Shown here piece by piece: positions 49,338-58,831 of a DNA stretch of 64,000 nucleotides. Location of the stretch: contig NZ_AUBZ01000022.1 of NCBI RefSeq assembly GCF_000429505.1, positions 25,251 through 89,250 on the forward strand, given 5' to 3'. The notes beneath the pieces are model-generated. The model saw nothing but the letters and a program-made list of their open reading frames with translations, made no database searches and had not been told where the DNA came from. This DNA comes from Aliagarivorans taiwanensis DSM 22990. Its GTDB lineage: Bacteria; Pseudomonadota; Gammaproteobacteria; Enterobacterales; Celerinatantimonadaceae. Both the position numbers and the translations under genes were made by a program. Every line of letters starts with the position of its first letter. The stretch's first letter is position 1.

Positions 49338-50974
49338 TACCACACCTCCTTGAGTCGCGGCTGGCTAAGATGGACTAGCTGGGAAAGGCGCATCATGGTT
49401 TGCTCTCCAACCACCCCATCGGCCTCCAACAGATTTTGGCGTTGGAAGCTGCGGACTTGCTGGGCCAACTCGCCATCGAACACACTGCTTTGGCCCGCAA
49501 GGCCGCCGTTGAGCATGGCTAAGCTTTGGCTAAGCCACTCCACCATCGGACCACGCTCACCCTGCTTTAACACCCCGCTAAAGCCGCGCGGTGGGTACCA
49601 CATCAGTTCGAACTCACCATCCCAGCGGCGCAGTAGCCAGCTTGGCTCGACCACTATCCGCTGACTATCGAGCCACAGCTCCACCTCCGGCTCAAGTTGG
49701 GTGACCACCGCAAAGAAGCGTTGGCCTTCATCATTCAGTGCAATCACCGCCGGGTAGTTGAGCGCCAGCAGCGCGTTCCAGCCGCCCTGCTGGCGCTGAC
49801 AACGCAGCCCCACCGCGGGTGCTAGCTGGCAGTTGGCCTGCTGGGCCTCCACCTGATAGCCCCAAAGCTTGTAAAGCGTCTGGCGGGCAATATCTGGCCG
49901 AAGGTTGGCTTGGCGCAGCTCACGCCATTGGCTGTCAACACTGACAGCGGGCGCAGCCTCGGCAAGCTCGTACGGCTCCGGCTCAGCGGCTACCGCGGGT
50001 TCGGCAACGATGGGATTAAGCTCGAGTGCGGGCTGCAGCGTGGGTTCAATGGCGCTAGGCGCAGGAGGTTTTGATAAATAAGCCAGAGCGCCTGCCACGC
50101 CCAAGGCGAGCACCACACCTGCCGCAAAGCCCAGCCCCAGTTTATTTCCTGAGCCCGCTTTTACGCCCTCCAGACCAATCTCGCCTGCCGCTTGTTGTAC
50201 CGCTTTGGGTTCAACCAGCTCTTGGTCGGCGGCGTAACTGGCCAGCAATGCTCGATCGCACAGCAGGTTAATCAGACGGGGGATCCCGCCGCTTAGCTGG
50301 AAGATTTTCTTACAGCTTTTATCGCTGAACAGCTTGCGCTGGCAGCCAGCCACCTTAAGGCGGTAGCGAATATATTGGCGAGTTTCTGCCAGAGTCAGTG
50401 GCAGCAAGTGATAGCGCGCGGTAATCCGTTGAGCCAGCTGGCGCAACATGCTCTGCTTGAGCATCTGTTGCAGTTCTGGCTGGCCAACCAACACTACCCT
50501 CAGTAACTTTTGGGTGTCGGTTTCTAAATTAGTGAGCAGGCGCAGCTGCTCAAGAGCTTGTACGCCCAAGTGCTGCGCTTCATCAATCAATAACAGGGTG
50601 TGCTTGCCGGCCTGGTGGTTATCCATCAAGCGCTGTTTAATGGCGTCGCTGTAGAGCTTCAGGCTGTCTTGCTGCTGGTCGTAATCTATCTCCAGCTCAT
50701 CACAGATACTGGCCAGCAGCTCACGTTCGCTCAGGCTGGGGTTGAGGATCATCGCCACCTGGCTGTCATCGCCTAACTGGCGCAACAGGTTACGTAGCAC
50801 CGTAGTTTTCCCGGTGCCCACCTCGCCGGTAAGCAATACAAAGCCGCCAGTCTCACCCAAACCAAAGTTCAAGTGCGCCTGCGCCTCTTTATGGCGATCG
50901 CTTAAAAACAAATAGTCCGGGTTGGGAGCAATCGAGAACGGGTTCTCCGTTAACCCGAAGTATTCAAAGTACAT
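49337..50974 (-). CDS. gspA: Type II secretion assembly ATPase GspA (ExeA-like)
   Basis: A 545-aa protein. Residues 1-270 are an AAA-type ATPase starting MYFEYFGLTENPFSIAPNPD, with Walker A GEVGTGKT and Walker B LLLIDEAQ. One transmembrane helix follows (LGLGFAAGVVLALGVAGALAYL, about residues 282-303), and the periplasmic part ends in a peptidoglycan-binding domain (MVEWLSQSLAMLNG ... FQRQNLLEADGVVGEQTM). In Aeromonas ExeA multimerises on peptidoglycan and assembles the ExeD secretin. It is the first gene of the gspAB operon and divergent from cca. Confidence 0.9.
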   Translation of the reverse strand: MYFEYFGLTENPFSIAPNPDYLFLSDRHKEAQAHLNFGLGETGGFVLLTGEVGTGKTTVLRNLLRQLGDDSQVAMILNPSLSERELLASICDELEIDYDQQQDSLKLYSDAIKQRLMDNHQAGKHTLLLIDEAQHLGVQALEQLRLLTNLETDTQKLLRVVLVGQPELQQMLKQSMLRQLAQRITARYHLLPLTLAETRQYIRYRLKVAGCQRKLFSDKSCKKIFQLSGGIPRLINLLCDRALLASYAADQELVEPKAVQQAAGEIGLEGVKAGSGNKLGLGFAAGVVLALGVAGALAYLSKPPAPSAIEPTLQPALELNPIVAEPAVAAEPEPYELAEAAPAVSVDSQWRELRQANLRPDIARQTLYKLWGYQVEAQQANCQLAPAVGLRCQRQQGGWNALLALNYPAVIALNDEGQRFFAVVTQLEPEVELWLDSQRIVVEPSWLLRRWDGEFELMWYPPRGFSGVLKQGERGPMVEWLSQSLAMLNGGLAGQSSVFDGELAQQVRSFQRQNLLEADGVVGEQTMMRLSQLVHLSQPRLKEVW

Positions 50975-51106
50975 CCTGTTATCCTTTTTTACCGCAGTTC
51001 GCCTTGCCCGATGGACATTGAGTTTTTCGAATCCTGCACCTTGGAGTAGTTCGGGTATATAATACCGCGTTCAAAGATTTTGTGGATCGGCAAGAGTGAG
51101 ACGAGC

Positions 51107-52348
51107 GTGGAGATTTATCTAGTTGGCGGCGCAGTGCGCGACAACTTACTGGGTTTGGCAGTGAAAGATCGTGACTATTTGGTCGTTGGCTCAACCCCGC
51201 AACAGATGCTCGATCAGGGCTTTACCCAAGTGGGCCGAGACTTTCCGGTGTTCCTGCATCCGCACACCCAAGAAGAGTACGCACTGGCGCGTACCGAGCG
51301 TAAAAAAGGTCAGGGCTATACCGGTTTTATCTGCGATTTCGACGAATCCATTACCCTCGAGCAAGACCTGATCCGCCGCGATATCACCATCAATGCCATC
51401 GCCCAATCGCCCAACGGCGAGATCCACGACCCCTACGGTGGCCAGCGCGATCTGGAACAGCGGCTGCTGCGCCATGTCAGCCCGGCCTTTGTGGAAGATC
51501 CGCTACGGGTGTTGCGGGTCGCCCGTTTTGCTGCCCGTTTCCACCATCTTGGCTTTAAGGTCGCCGATGAGACCATCGCGTTGATGCGCGATATCGCCCA
51601 CTCCGGTGAGCTGGAGAGCCTGACTCCAGAGCGGGTGTGGAGCGAGCTGGAGCGCAGCCTGGATTGCCAAAATCCGCAGGTGTTCTTTGAAGTGCTACGC
51701 GAAGCCGAGGCGCTGAAGGTGCTGTTCCCCGAGCTCGATGAGCTCTACGGCGTGCCTGCGCGCAAAGAGTATCACCCGGAGATCTGCACCGGGCTACACA
51801 CCATGATGGTACTCAAGCAAGCGGTCGATGAAGGCTTTGCCAAAGAGGTGCGTTTCGCTGCGCTATGCCATGATTTTGGCAAGGCGCTCACGCCAAAAGA
51901 CAAGCTGCCCTCGCACCCCAACCATGGCCCGGCGGGTATGCCGCGGATCAAGGCCTTCTGCGAGCGCTTTAAGGTGCCCAACCACTACCGCGACTTAGCG
52001 CTACTCGTGGCTGAATACCATATCACCATCCATAGCGCCGCTGAGCTAAAGCCTGCCACCGTGCTCAAACTGCTGAACAAGACCGACGCTTGGCGCAAGG
52101 GCGAGCGCTTCCAGCAGATCTTGCAAGCCTGCATCGCCGATTACCGCGGCCGCTTAGGCTGGCAGAGCAAGCCCTACCCCTCTGCCGATTATCTGTGGCT
52201 GCAGTACCAAAACGCCCAAGCGGTGGATGTAAAAGCCATCGTTGCTGCCGGCTATAAAGGCGCGGAGATCCGCGAACAGCTTGGCCAGCAGCGGATAGCG
52301 GTGATCAGCGATACAAAAAAGGCGTGGTTAGCAAACCACGCCTCTTAA
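51107..52348 (+). CDS. cca: CCA-adding tRNA nucleotidyltransferase with HD domain
   Basis: A 413-aa enzyme that adds or repairs the 3' CCA of tRNAs. The nucleotidyltransferase motif is [22 protein letters not shown] (catalytic D-x-D), followed by [11 protein letters not shown] and the neck [26 protein letters not shown]. The C-terminal HD phosphohydrolase domain has [10 protein letters not shown], as in the E. coli enzyme. The start is GTG at 51107, where E. coli Cca aligns; an upstream in-frame start at 51080 is not conserved. The 3' end overlaps the uppP terminator. Confidence 0.92.
   Translation: MEIYLVGGAVRDNLLGLAVKDRDYLVVGSTPQQMLDQGFTQVGRDFPVFLHPHTQEEYALARTERKKGQGYTGFICDFDESITLEQDLIRRDITINAIAQSPNGEIHDPYGGQRDLEQRLLRHVSPAFVEDPLRVLRVARFAARFHHLGFKVADETIALMRDIAHSGELESLTPERVWSELERSLDCQNPQVFFEVLREAEALKVLFPELDELYGVPARKEYHPEICTGLHTMMVLKQAVDEGFAKEVRFAALCHDFGKALTPKDKLPSHPNHGPAGMPRIKAFCERFKVPNHYRDLALLVAEYHITIHSAAELKPATVLKLLNKTDAWRKGERFQQILQACIADYRGRLGWQSKPYPSADYLWLQYQNAQAVDVKAIVAAGYKGAEIREQLGQQRIAVISDTKKAWLANHAS
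52314..52343 (-). terminator. uppP terminator located inside the cca 3' end
   Basis: GGCGTGGTT (52321-52329) pairs with AACCACGCC (52334-52342). On the minus strand the stem is followed by a T run (plus-strand A run 52315-52320). It ends the uppP transcript while lying wholly within the last codons of cca. Confidence 0.8.
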
Positions 52349-52400
52349 ACAGTCATCGTATCGATGTAGCCAGCCACTACCGTGGCTGACTTACCCTTAT

Positions 52401-53204
52401 CTAGCCGGTAGTTAGCATCACCACCAAGCCAATGCCCAGCAATACCCGGTAGATCACAAACGGGGTCATCGACAGTTTACTGATCCACTTAATAAAGTAG
52501 TGGATACAGGCGTAGGCGCTGAAGAAGGTCAGCACAATACCCATTGCCAGCGCCGACCAATCTGGGGTGGCTACATTGGTATCAACGATATCCTTGGTGA
52601 GCAGCACACAGGCGCCCAAGATCACCGGAATCGACAACAAGAAAGAGAAGCGAGCCGCCGCTTCGCGCTTCATGCCCAGCATCAAAGCTGCAGTCATGGT
52701 GATACCACTGCGCGAGGTGCCGGGAATGATTGCAATCGCCTGAGCAAAGCCAATCGCCATGGCTTGCTTCCAGCTGATATCGTACTCGCCCAAGCGGCGC
52801 ACTCCGCTCTTGTCGGCCCACCACAGCAGCATGCCAAACACGATGGTGGTACAGGCAATCACCCAGGCAGAGCGCAAGTACATCTCAATCAGGTCCTTGC
52901 CGAAGAAGCCAAAGAACACCGCAGGTAGAGTGGCGAAGATAATAAACCACGCAAGGGTGGCTTCCGGGTCGCGCTTTCCGCCAAACCAAGCAATCCACGA
53001 CTTAAGCATGGAGAGGATCTCGGTGCGGAAATAAGCCATTACGGCGAACAGGCTACCAAAGTGCACGGCAACATCGAAGGCCAGGCCCTGATCATCCCAA
53101 CCTAACAACTGCGAAGGCAGGATCAGGTGGGCAGAGCTGGAAATGGGTAAGAATTCAGTCAATCCCTGGATAAGGGACAAGACCACTACTTCAATGGTGG
53201 ACAT
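52401..53204 (-). CDS. uppP: Undecaprenyl-diphosphatase
   Basis: A 267-aa inner-membrane protein of the BacA/UppP family. It recycles undecaprenyl diphosphate for peptidoglycan and O-antigen synthesis and gives bacitracin tolerance. The conserved first repeat [20 protein letters not shown] and the second repeat [20 protein letters not shown] (with the active-site Glu and Arg residues) are intact, and there are about eight hydrophobic segments. It is followed downstream on the same strand by its own terminator within cca. folK and folB lie upstream on the same strand, 48 bases away. Confidence 0.93.
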   Translation of the reverse strand: MSTIEVVVLSLIQGLTEFLPISSSAHLILPSQLLGWDDQGLAFDVAVHFGSLFAVMAYFRTEILSMLKSWIAWFGGKRDPEATLAWFIIFATLPAVFFGFFGKDLIEMYLRSAWVIACTTIVFGMLLWWADKSGVRRLGEYDISWKQAMAIGFAQAIAIIPGTSRSGITMTAALMLGMKREAAARFSFLLSIPVILGACVLLTKDIVDTNVATPDWSALAMGIVLTFFSAYACIHYFIKWISKLSMTPFVIYRVLLGIGLVVMLTTG

Positions 53205-53252
53205 AAGTACCTACTATTTTAAAACTGGAAACCGGCTTACGAACCTAAGCTA

Positions 53253-53735
53253 TCAGGTTAAGCTGACTCGGTTTAACGGTTGGTATTGCTTATCGAAAGC
53301 TTGCCACAGCGCGTGGTAGCTTTGTTTTGCAATTGGATGAATCCGCTCACCGGCCAACTCAGCTAGCGGGCGAAGCACGAAGGCGTTCTCCAATACTTCC
53401 CCACGAGGCAGTTCACACGGTTGTGAACACACCACATCATCGTAGAGCAGGATATCAATATCTAAGGTTCGAGAGGCAAATTTTTTCGCGCCATGCACTC
53501 GGCCGTTGGCCGCTTCGATGCGCTTTAGCTCAGCTAACACCTCGCCGATGCTCTTTGACGACTCAAAACGGGCCACCAAGTTAAAGAAGCTGGGGCCAGA
53601 GAAGCCAAAGGACTCGCTCTCATAGATGGGGCTCAGGCTGAGCTCACCAAAGGCCTCGCGCAGCATATCAATGCCGCTGGCAATATGTTGCTCACGGTCG
53701 ATGTTGCTGCCAATGCCAACGAAGATCTCTGCCAT
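53253..53735 (-). CDS. folK: 2-amino-4-hydroxy-6-hydroxymethyldihydropteridine pyrophosphokinase
   Basis: A 160-aa cytoplasmic enzyme transferring pyrophosphate from ATP to the pterin in folate synthesis. The family pattern is clear: FVGIGSNIDREQHI at the start, SPIYESESFGFSGPSFFNLV, and the motif KKFASRTLDIDILLYDD (metal-binding aspartates). The ATG at 53735 follows the folB stop within a TAGTGATG overlap, so the two genes are translationally coupled. In E. coli folK is usually with panB/pcnB; a folB-folK order is common in other gammaproteobacteria. Confidence 0.92.
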   Translation of the reverse strand: MAEIFVGIGSNIDREQHIASGIDMLREAFGELSLSPIYESESFGFSGPSFFNLVARFESSKSIGEVLAELKRIEAANGRVHGAKKFASRTLDIDILLYDDVVCSQPCELPRGEVLENAFVLRPLAELAGERIHPIAKQSYHALWQAFDKQYQPLNRVSLT

Positions 53736-53737
53736 CA

Positions 53738-54112
53738 CTATCGTCCTGCTTGTGGCAGTTCAGCGCCGCTACGTTCGATCTCAACCCCAACCGTGGCGGC
53801 ATTGGGCACCGCACCGGGCTTTTTCAAGCTGACCTTGACCCAAGGGGTGGAGAAATCGTTAAGCAGCATGGCGGCAATCTTCTCGGCCAGGGTTTCCACC
53901 AGTTTGTGGTGTTGCCCTTGAACCAGCTCGCCCACCGCCTGACTGACCGAGGCATAGTCGAGCGCTAGAGCGATATCATCGCTGGCCGCAGCCGGACGGT
54001 TGTCCCAGCCCATTTCCAGGTCGATAACCAGTTTTTGTTGGATTTGGTGTTCCCAGTCGTAAACACCAATGCTGGCGAGCAAGGTAAGCTCGCGAATTAT
54101 TACTTTATCCAT
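53738..54112 (-). CDS. folB: Dihydroneopterin aldolase
   Basis: A 124-aa cytoplasmic enzyme converting dihydroneopterin in folate synthesis. It begins MDKVIIRELTLLASIGVYDWEHQIQQKLV, the standard FolB start containing the active-site Glu region, with DYASVSQAVGELVQGQHHKLVETLAEKIA in the middle (catalytic Lys zone is usually near the C-terminus: KVSLKKPGAVPNA). I chose the ATG at 54112; the frame is open upstream but non-homologous. It is upstream of folK and divergent from plsY, an arrangement also known in E. coli. Confidence 0.92.
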   Translation of the reverse strand: MDKVIIRELTLLASIGVYDWEHQIQQKLVIDLEMGWDNRPAAASDDIALALDYASVSQAVGELVQGQHHKLVETLAEKIAAMLLNDFSTPWVKVSLKKPGAVPNAATVGVEIERSGAELPQAGR

Positions 54113-54228
54113 AGAACTCATCAGGTCAGCTGAGTGGTCCACCAATAGCCTTGGGTTATAAAACAGCGTATGATTCGGTGGTGCGCGATAATAACCCAAT
54201 TCCATGGCAGGGGGAACGTTTGTAGACA

Positions 54229-54825
54229 ATGGGTCTTACCGGATTAGCCTTTATTAGCTGTGCCTATCTCCTCGGCTCCATCTCCAGCGCCGTGCTAATC
54301 TGCCGCGTGTTTAAACTTCCCGATCCCCGCCAATCTGGCTCCAATAACCCTGGTGCCACCAACGTCTACCGCCTCGGCGGCAAGCTGCCTGCAGGCTTAG
54401 TACTGGTGTGCGATATGCTCAAGGGCACCATTCCAGTATGGCTCGGTTATTTTGCAGGTCTAGCGCCAGTAGTGCTGGGCTTTGTGGGAATCGCCGCCTG
54501 TTTGGGGCACATGTACCCGATATTCTTTCACTTTCAGGGTGGCAAAGGTGTGGCGACAGCGCTCGGAGGGGTACTGCCGATTGGGCTGGATTTAGGCGCG
54601 CTGCTGATTGGCACGTGGTTGTTAACGCTGTGGGTACGCGGCTATTCATCGCTGGCGGCGATTGTCGCAGTGTCCATGGCGCCGCTCTACACCTGGTGGA
54701 TTAAGCCCGCCTACACCTTGCCGGTTGCCATGCTCTCGGTGCTGATTATTATGCGCCATCAGGGTAATATCTCGCGGCTACGTAGCCATTCCGAAAGTAA
54801 GGTGCTTAAGCGTAAAGAACGCTAA
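54229..54825 (+). CDS. plsY: Acyl-phosphate:glycerol-3-phosphate acyltransferase
   Basis: A 198-aa inner-membrane protein. It makes lysophosphatidic acid from acyl phosphate and glycerol-3-phosphate. The three PlsY motifs are present in order: [51 protein letters not shown] and the last cytoplasmic loop with [13 protein letters not shown]. About five hydrophobic segments. It is divergent from folB and convergent with tsaD, as in E. coli. Confidence 0.93.
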   Translation: MGLTGLAFISCAYLLGSISSAVLICRVFKLPDPRQSGSNNPGATNVYRLGGKLPAGLVLVCDMLKGTIPVWLGYFAGLAPVVLGFVGIAACLGHMYPIFFHFQGGKGVATALGGVLPIGLDLGALLIGTWLLTLWVRGYSSLAAIVAVSMAPLYTWWIKPAYTLPVAMLSVLIIMRHQGNISRLRSHSESKVLKRKER

Positions 54826-54865
54826 GCACCCTTCGATATCTCTCTGTTTTTTCACTGGCGATGTT

Positions 54866-55882
54866 TTATTTAGCAGGCGGCAGCTGATCCAGCGGCCAAC
54901 GTGGCTTGGCTTCGATGCTCAAATCCTGCACCTGTCCAGCCTTAAAGCGCTGCATACCCGCGTAGGCGATCATCGCACCGTTATCGGTACAAAACTCGTT
55001 GCGCGGGTAGAACACCTCACCGCCACGGCTTTTCATTAGCTCACCGAGCTGGGCGCGTAGCGAGGTGTTGGCGCTTACCCCACCGGCAATCACTAGGCGT
55101 TTCAGGCCGGTCTCTTTAAGCGCGCGGCGGCACTTAATGATCAGGGTATCGACCACTGCCTGCTGGAAGGCCAGCGAGATATCCGCTTTGGTTTGCTCAT
55201 CGTCGCCTTCGGCATCGATGGTGTTCTTGGCAAAGGTTTTAAGGCCTGAGAAGCTCATATCCAGACCGGGGCGGTCAGTCATGGGGCGTGGGAAGGTAAA
55301 GCGGCCGGGTACGCCTTTCTCAGCCAAGCGCGCTAGCAATGGGCCGCCCGGGTAATCCAGACCCAATAGCTTGGCAGTTTTATCGAAGGCCTCACCGGCG
55401 GCGTCGTCAATCGACTCGCCAAGAATGGTGTACTCGCCGATTCCGTCCACTTCCACAATCATGGTGTGGCCGCCAGATACCAGCAGCGCCAAGAAAGGAA
55501 ACTCTGGCGGGGTATCTTCTAGCATCGGCGCCAACAGGTGGCCTTCCATATGGTGCACCGCCACTGCCGGTACTTCCCAGGCCATGGCTAAGCTGCGGGC
55601 GGTCAGCGAGCCCACCAATAGCGCGCCCACCAAGCCCGGGCCGGCGGTATAGGCAATCGCATCGATCTCGTCTTTGCCGCAATTGGCCTCTTTGAGCGCT
55701 TCTTCTATTAAGGGAATGGTCTTACGGATGTGGTCGCGCGAGGCCAGCTCAGGCACTACCCCGCCGTAATCTGCATGTAACTTCACCTGACTATAAAGGG
55801 CGTGCGACAATAGCCCGAGCTTGTCATCGTAGATTGCTACGCCAGTTTCGTCGCAAGAGGTTTCGATACCTAGAATTCGCAT
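54866..55882 (-). CDS. tsaD: tRNA N6-adenosine threonylcarbamoyltransferase
   Basis: A 338-aa ASKHA-fold enzyme of the t6A pathway, which modifies A37 of tRNAs reading ANN codons. It starts [19 protein letters not shown], has the metal-binding histidines in [12 protein letters not shown] and the nucleotide-binding [11 protein letters not shown], plus [16 protein letters not shown] [13 protein letters not shown] near residue 264. It acts with TsaB, TsaC and TsaE, which are elsewhere. Divergent from rpsU across about 215 bases, the classical tsaD/rpsU arrangement. Confidence 0.94.
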   Translation of the reverse strand: MRILGIETSCDETGVAIYDDKLGLLSHALYSQVKLHADYGGVVPELASRDHIRKTIPLIEEALKEANCGKDEIDAIAYTAGPGLVGALLVGSLTARSLAMAWEVPAVAVHHMEGHLLAPMLEDTPPEFPFLALLVSGGHTMIVEVDGIGEYTILGESIDDAAGEAFDKTAKLLGLDYPGGPLLARLAEKGVPGRFTFPRPMTDRPGLDMSFSGLKTFAKNTIDAEGDDEQTKADISLAFQQAVVDTLIIKCRRALKETGLKRLVIAGGVSANTSLRAQLGELMKSRGGEVFYPRNEFCTDNGAMIAYAGMQRFKAGQVQDLSIEAKPRWPLDQLPPAK

Positions 55883-55995
55883 GCAGTGTTCCCGTGTCAG
55901 CCTCAGGTTTGCCCAAGCGCTGTAAGTTTAGCCAATTAAAAAACGCGCATATCTTACCTGCGTCGTGGATTTTTCACCAGCCAGCACATTTGGGC

Positions 55996-56313
<318 letters not shown>

Positions 56314-56338
56314 TAAGCACTAAGAGTTAAGCAATACC

Positions 56339-56782
56339 ATGTCATTAAAAGCCCAGCTTCAGGATGAACAAAAAGCCGCAATGCGTGCTAAAGACAAGCA
56401 ACGTCTTGGCACCTTGCGTATGCTAATGGCCGCTGTTAAGCAGCGTGAAGTTGATGAGCGCATTGAACTTGACGATGAGCAAGTTCTGGCAATCATCGTT
56501 AAGCAGGTGAAACAGCGCAAAGACGCCGCCGAGCAATTTATTGCAGCCGAGCGTCAAGACTTAGCCGACGTAGAGTTGGCTGAGATCACTGTGCTGGAAG
56601 AGTTTCTTCCTAAGCCGCTTAGCGAAGAAGAGATCAGCGAGCTGATTTCTGCTGCCATCAGTCAATCTGGTGCCGCTGGCATGCAAGACATGGGTAAGGT
56701 AATGGGCGTACTTAAACCACAAGTACAAGGCCGAGCTGACATGGGCGCAATTAGCGCCGCTGTACGCAAGCAACTCGCCTAA
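56339..56782 (+). CDS. yqeY: GatB/YqeY-domain protein
   Basis: A 147-aa cytoplasmic protein: two helical bundles starting MSLKAQLQDEQKAAMRAKDK, with VKQREVDERIELDDEQVLAI and a C-terminal GatB-tail-like domain (KPQVQGRADMGAISAAVRKQL). It resembles the tRNA-binding tail of GatB, so a role in tRNA metabolism is presumed, but its function is unproven. It sits between rpsU and dnaG in many gammaproteobacteria. It is followed by a terminator. Confidence 0.92.
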   Translation: MSLKAQLQDEQKAAMRAKDKQRLGTLRMLMAAVKQREVDERIELDDEQVLAIIVKQVKQRKDAAEQFIAAERQDLADVELAEITVLEEFLPKPLSEEEISELISAAISQSGAAGMQDMGKVMGVLKPQVQGRADMGAISAAVRKQLA

Positions 56783-56803
56783 ATCCCGTTAGCTTCAATC
56801 TGG

Positions 56804-56846
56804 CAAGCCGTGCTCTCATTTTTGGGATCACGGCTTGTTGTTTTCT
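56804..56846 (+). terminator. Terminator between yqeY and dnaG
   Basis: CAAGCCGTG (56804-56812) with CACGGCTTG (56829-56837) around a 16-base loop, then TTGTTTTCTT. As in E. coli (rpsU-dnaG terminator), partial termination here would keep DnaG levels low. Confidence 0.75.
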
Positions 56847-56946
56847 TGCGTATTGAACAAAAGCGTATTGATAGGCTCTTAAGTTAAGGGCACTCTTTTC
56901 TAATCCGCTTCACGGTAATTTTCCATAGGCGCCTGTTCGAGACTTT

Positions 56947-58707
56947 ATGGCTGGACGTATAACCCAACAATTTATCGATAACCTGCTGGCACGAGCAGAC
57001 ATTGTATCGTTGATTGATCAACGGGTTAGCCTGAAAAAAACCGGCAAAAACTACTCGGCGTGTTGCCCCTTCCACAACGAAAAAACCCCGTCTTTCTCGG
57101 TCAGTCCCGACAAGCAGTTCTATCACTGTTTTGGCTGTGGTGCCCACGGTAATGCCATCGGCTTTATCATGGAGTACGACAAGCTCGACTTTGTCGAAGC
57201 CGTGGAAGAGCTCGCCGGCCAGATGGGCATGGAAGTGGAGCGTGAAGAGGGCCGTGGGGGCAAGTTCAATCCCCAGCAAAACCAGCAGCAAAAGCAGTAC
57301 GCCAAAGATCTGTACGAGCTGATGCAGCATGCCACCCGCTACTTCCAGCAGCAGCTACGCGAACACCCAGAAAAACAAAAGGTGATCGACTACCTTAAAG
57401 GCCGGGGCCTCAGTGGCGAAGTCGCGCAAAAGTTTGCCATTGGCTATGCGCCCGATGCTTGGGACTCGCTCAACAAGCTGTTCGGCCAACAAGCTCAGCA
57501 GATGCTGCTCGATTCAGGCATGTCGATTAAGAGCGACAAGGGCCGCTGCTATGATCGCTTCCGCGACCGGCTGATGTTCCCGATCCGCGACAAGCGTGGT
57601 CGTTATATTGGCTTTGGTGGACGGGTTCTCGGCGACGGTACGCCTAAGTACCTCAACTCGCCGGAAACACCGATCTTCCACAAAGGCCAAGAGCTGTATG
57701 GCCTGTATGAAGTGCGCCAAGCCTACAACAAGATCCCACAGATCTTGGTGGTGGAAGGCTATATGGATGTGGTGTCGCTGGCCCAGTTCGATATCGACTA
57801 TGCGGTCGCATCCTTGGGTACCTCGACCACCCCAGAGCATCTGCAAACGCTGTTCCGCGCCAGTCGTCAGATTATCTGCTGTTACGACGGTGACCGCGCT
57901 GGCCGAGATGCCGCCTGGCGGGCCTTGGAAAACGCCCTGCCCCAACTGCGCGACGAGGTAGAACTGAAGTTTATGTTCCTGCCCGACGGCGAAGATCCCG
58001 ACAGCTTGGTGCGCCAAGAAGGCAAAGACGGCTTCGAGCAGCGCATGCAGCAAGCCATGCCGCTGTCGCAGTTCTTGTTCGAGCGACTCGCCCAAGATAT
58101 CGATATCAGCACCGACGCCGGCAAGAGCCATTTAGCCTCGCAGGCCTACCAGCTGATTAACCAAATTCCGGCGGAGTTTTACAAAGAAACCCTGCTCTCC
58201 GAGCTGGCGACCCGTAATCGCTGGCTGCGCAACCGGCTCGATACCGAGCTGGCCCAGATTAAAAAAAATCGCCCCCAAGCGAACGTTAAACAGACTAAAC
58301 TTAGCCTTACGCCTATGCGTAAGGCCATTGCCATGTTGTTGCAAACGCCCCAGATCGGCTTGCAGGTACCTACAGTTCCAGGGCTGGAAAGCCTCGACCA
58401 AAAAGGCATCGAGATCCTGTTAGAACTACTGGAACACATCAAGCAAAAGCCCGATATCACCACCGCCCAGTTGCTGGAGCGTTGGCGCGATCTGCCGCAA
58501 CAAAAGCACCTAAACCTGCTGGCTGGCTATGACTTGCAGATCGATGAACAGGGCTACCAAGAAGAGCTGGACGATACCATCTCCAGCTTTGTGGACCAGC
58601 TACTCCATCAACGCTTCGATCAGCTAACGGTGAAGTCCCTACAAGGACAACTTAGCCCCGAAGAAAAGCGAGAAATGCAGACTTTGATGACCGAGCTGAA
58701 AACTTGA
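56947..58707 (+). CDS. dnaG: DNA primase
   Basis: A 586-aa primase that makes RNA primers at the replication fork. The N-terminal CHC2 zinc domain has CPFHNEKTPSFSVSPDKQFYHCFGCGAHG. The catalytic core carries the TOPRIM motif VVEGYMDVVSLAQ with the following acidic residues (YDGDRAGRDA). The C-terminal 150 residues form the DnaB-interacting helical domain. Length agrees with the family (about 580 aa). Upstream terminator and the downstream rpoD promoter leave it expressed mainly by read-through from rpsU-yqeY. Confidence 0.95.
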   Translation: MAGRITQQFIDNLLARADIVSLIDQRVSLKKTGKNYSACCPFHNEKTPSFSVSPDKQFYHCFGCGAHGNAIGFIMEYDKLDFVEAVEELAGQMGMEVEREEGRGGKFNPQQNQQQKQYAKDLYELMQHATRYFQQQLREHPEKQKVIDYLKGRGLSGEVAQKFAIGYAPDAWDSLNKLFGQQAQQMLLDSGMSIKSDKGRCYDRFRDRLMFPIRDKRGRYIGFGGRVLGDGTPKYLNSPETPIFHKGQELYGLYEVRQAYNKIPQILVVEGYMDVVSLAQFDIDYAVASLGTSTTPEHLQTLFRASRQIICCYDGDRAGRDAAWRALENALPQLRDEVELKFMFLPDGEDPDSLVRQEGKDGFEQRMQQAMPLSQFLFERLAQDIDISTDAGKSHLASQAYQLINQIPAEFYKETLLSELATRNRWLRNRLDTELAQIKKNRPQANVKQTKLSLTPMRKAIAMLLQTPQIGLQVPTVPGLESLDQKGIEILLELLEHIKQKPDITTAQLLERWRDLPQQKHLNLLAGYDLQIDEQGYQEELDDTISSFVDQLLHQRFDQLTVKSLQGQLSPEEKREMQTLMTELKT

Positions 58708-58736
58708 CAGTAAAGACTTATTAGTTGGCCCTTGAA

Positions 58737-58766
58737 TTGGCAAAAAATACCCACATTTGATAGAAT
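58737..58766 (+). promoter_or_regulatory. rpoD promoter
   Basis: -35 TTGGCA (58737-58742), 18-base spacer, -10 TAGAAT (58761-58766), about 60 bases before the rpoD start. Confidence 0.65.
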
Positions 58767-58831
58767 GGCACGTTTGCGCCCGAGCGCTTTCGTATCGGTA
58801 AAGCTAGCTTAATCTACTTCGGATGACATCT

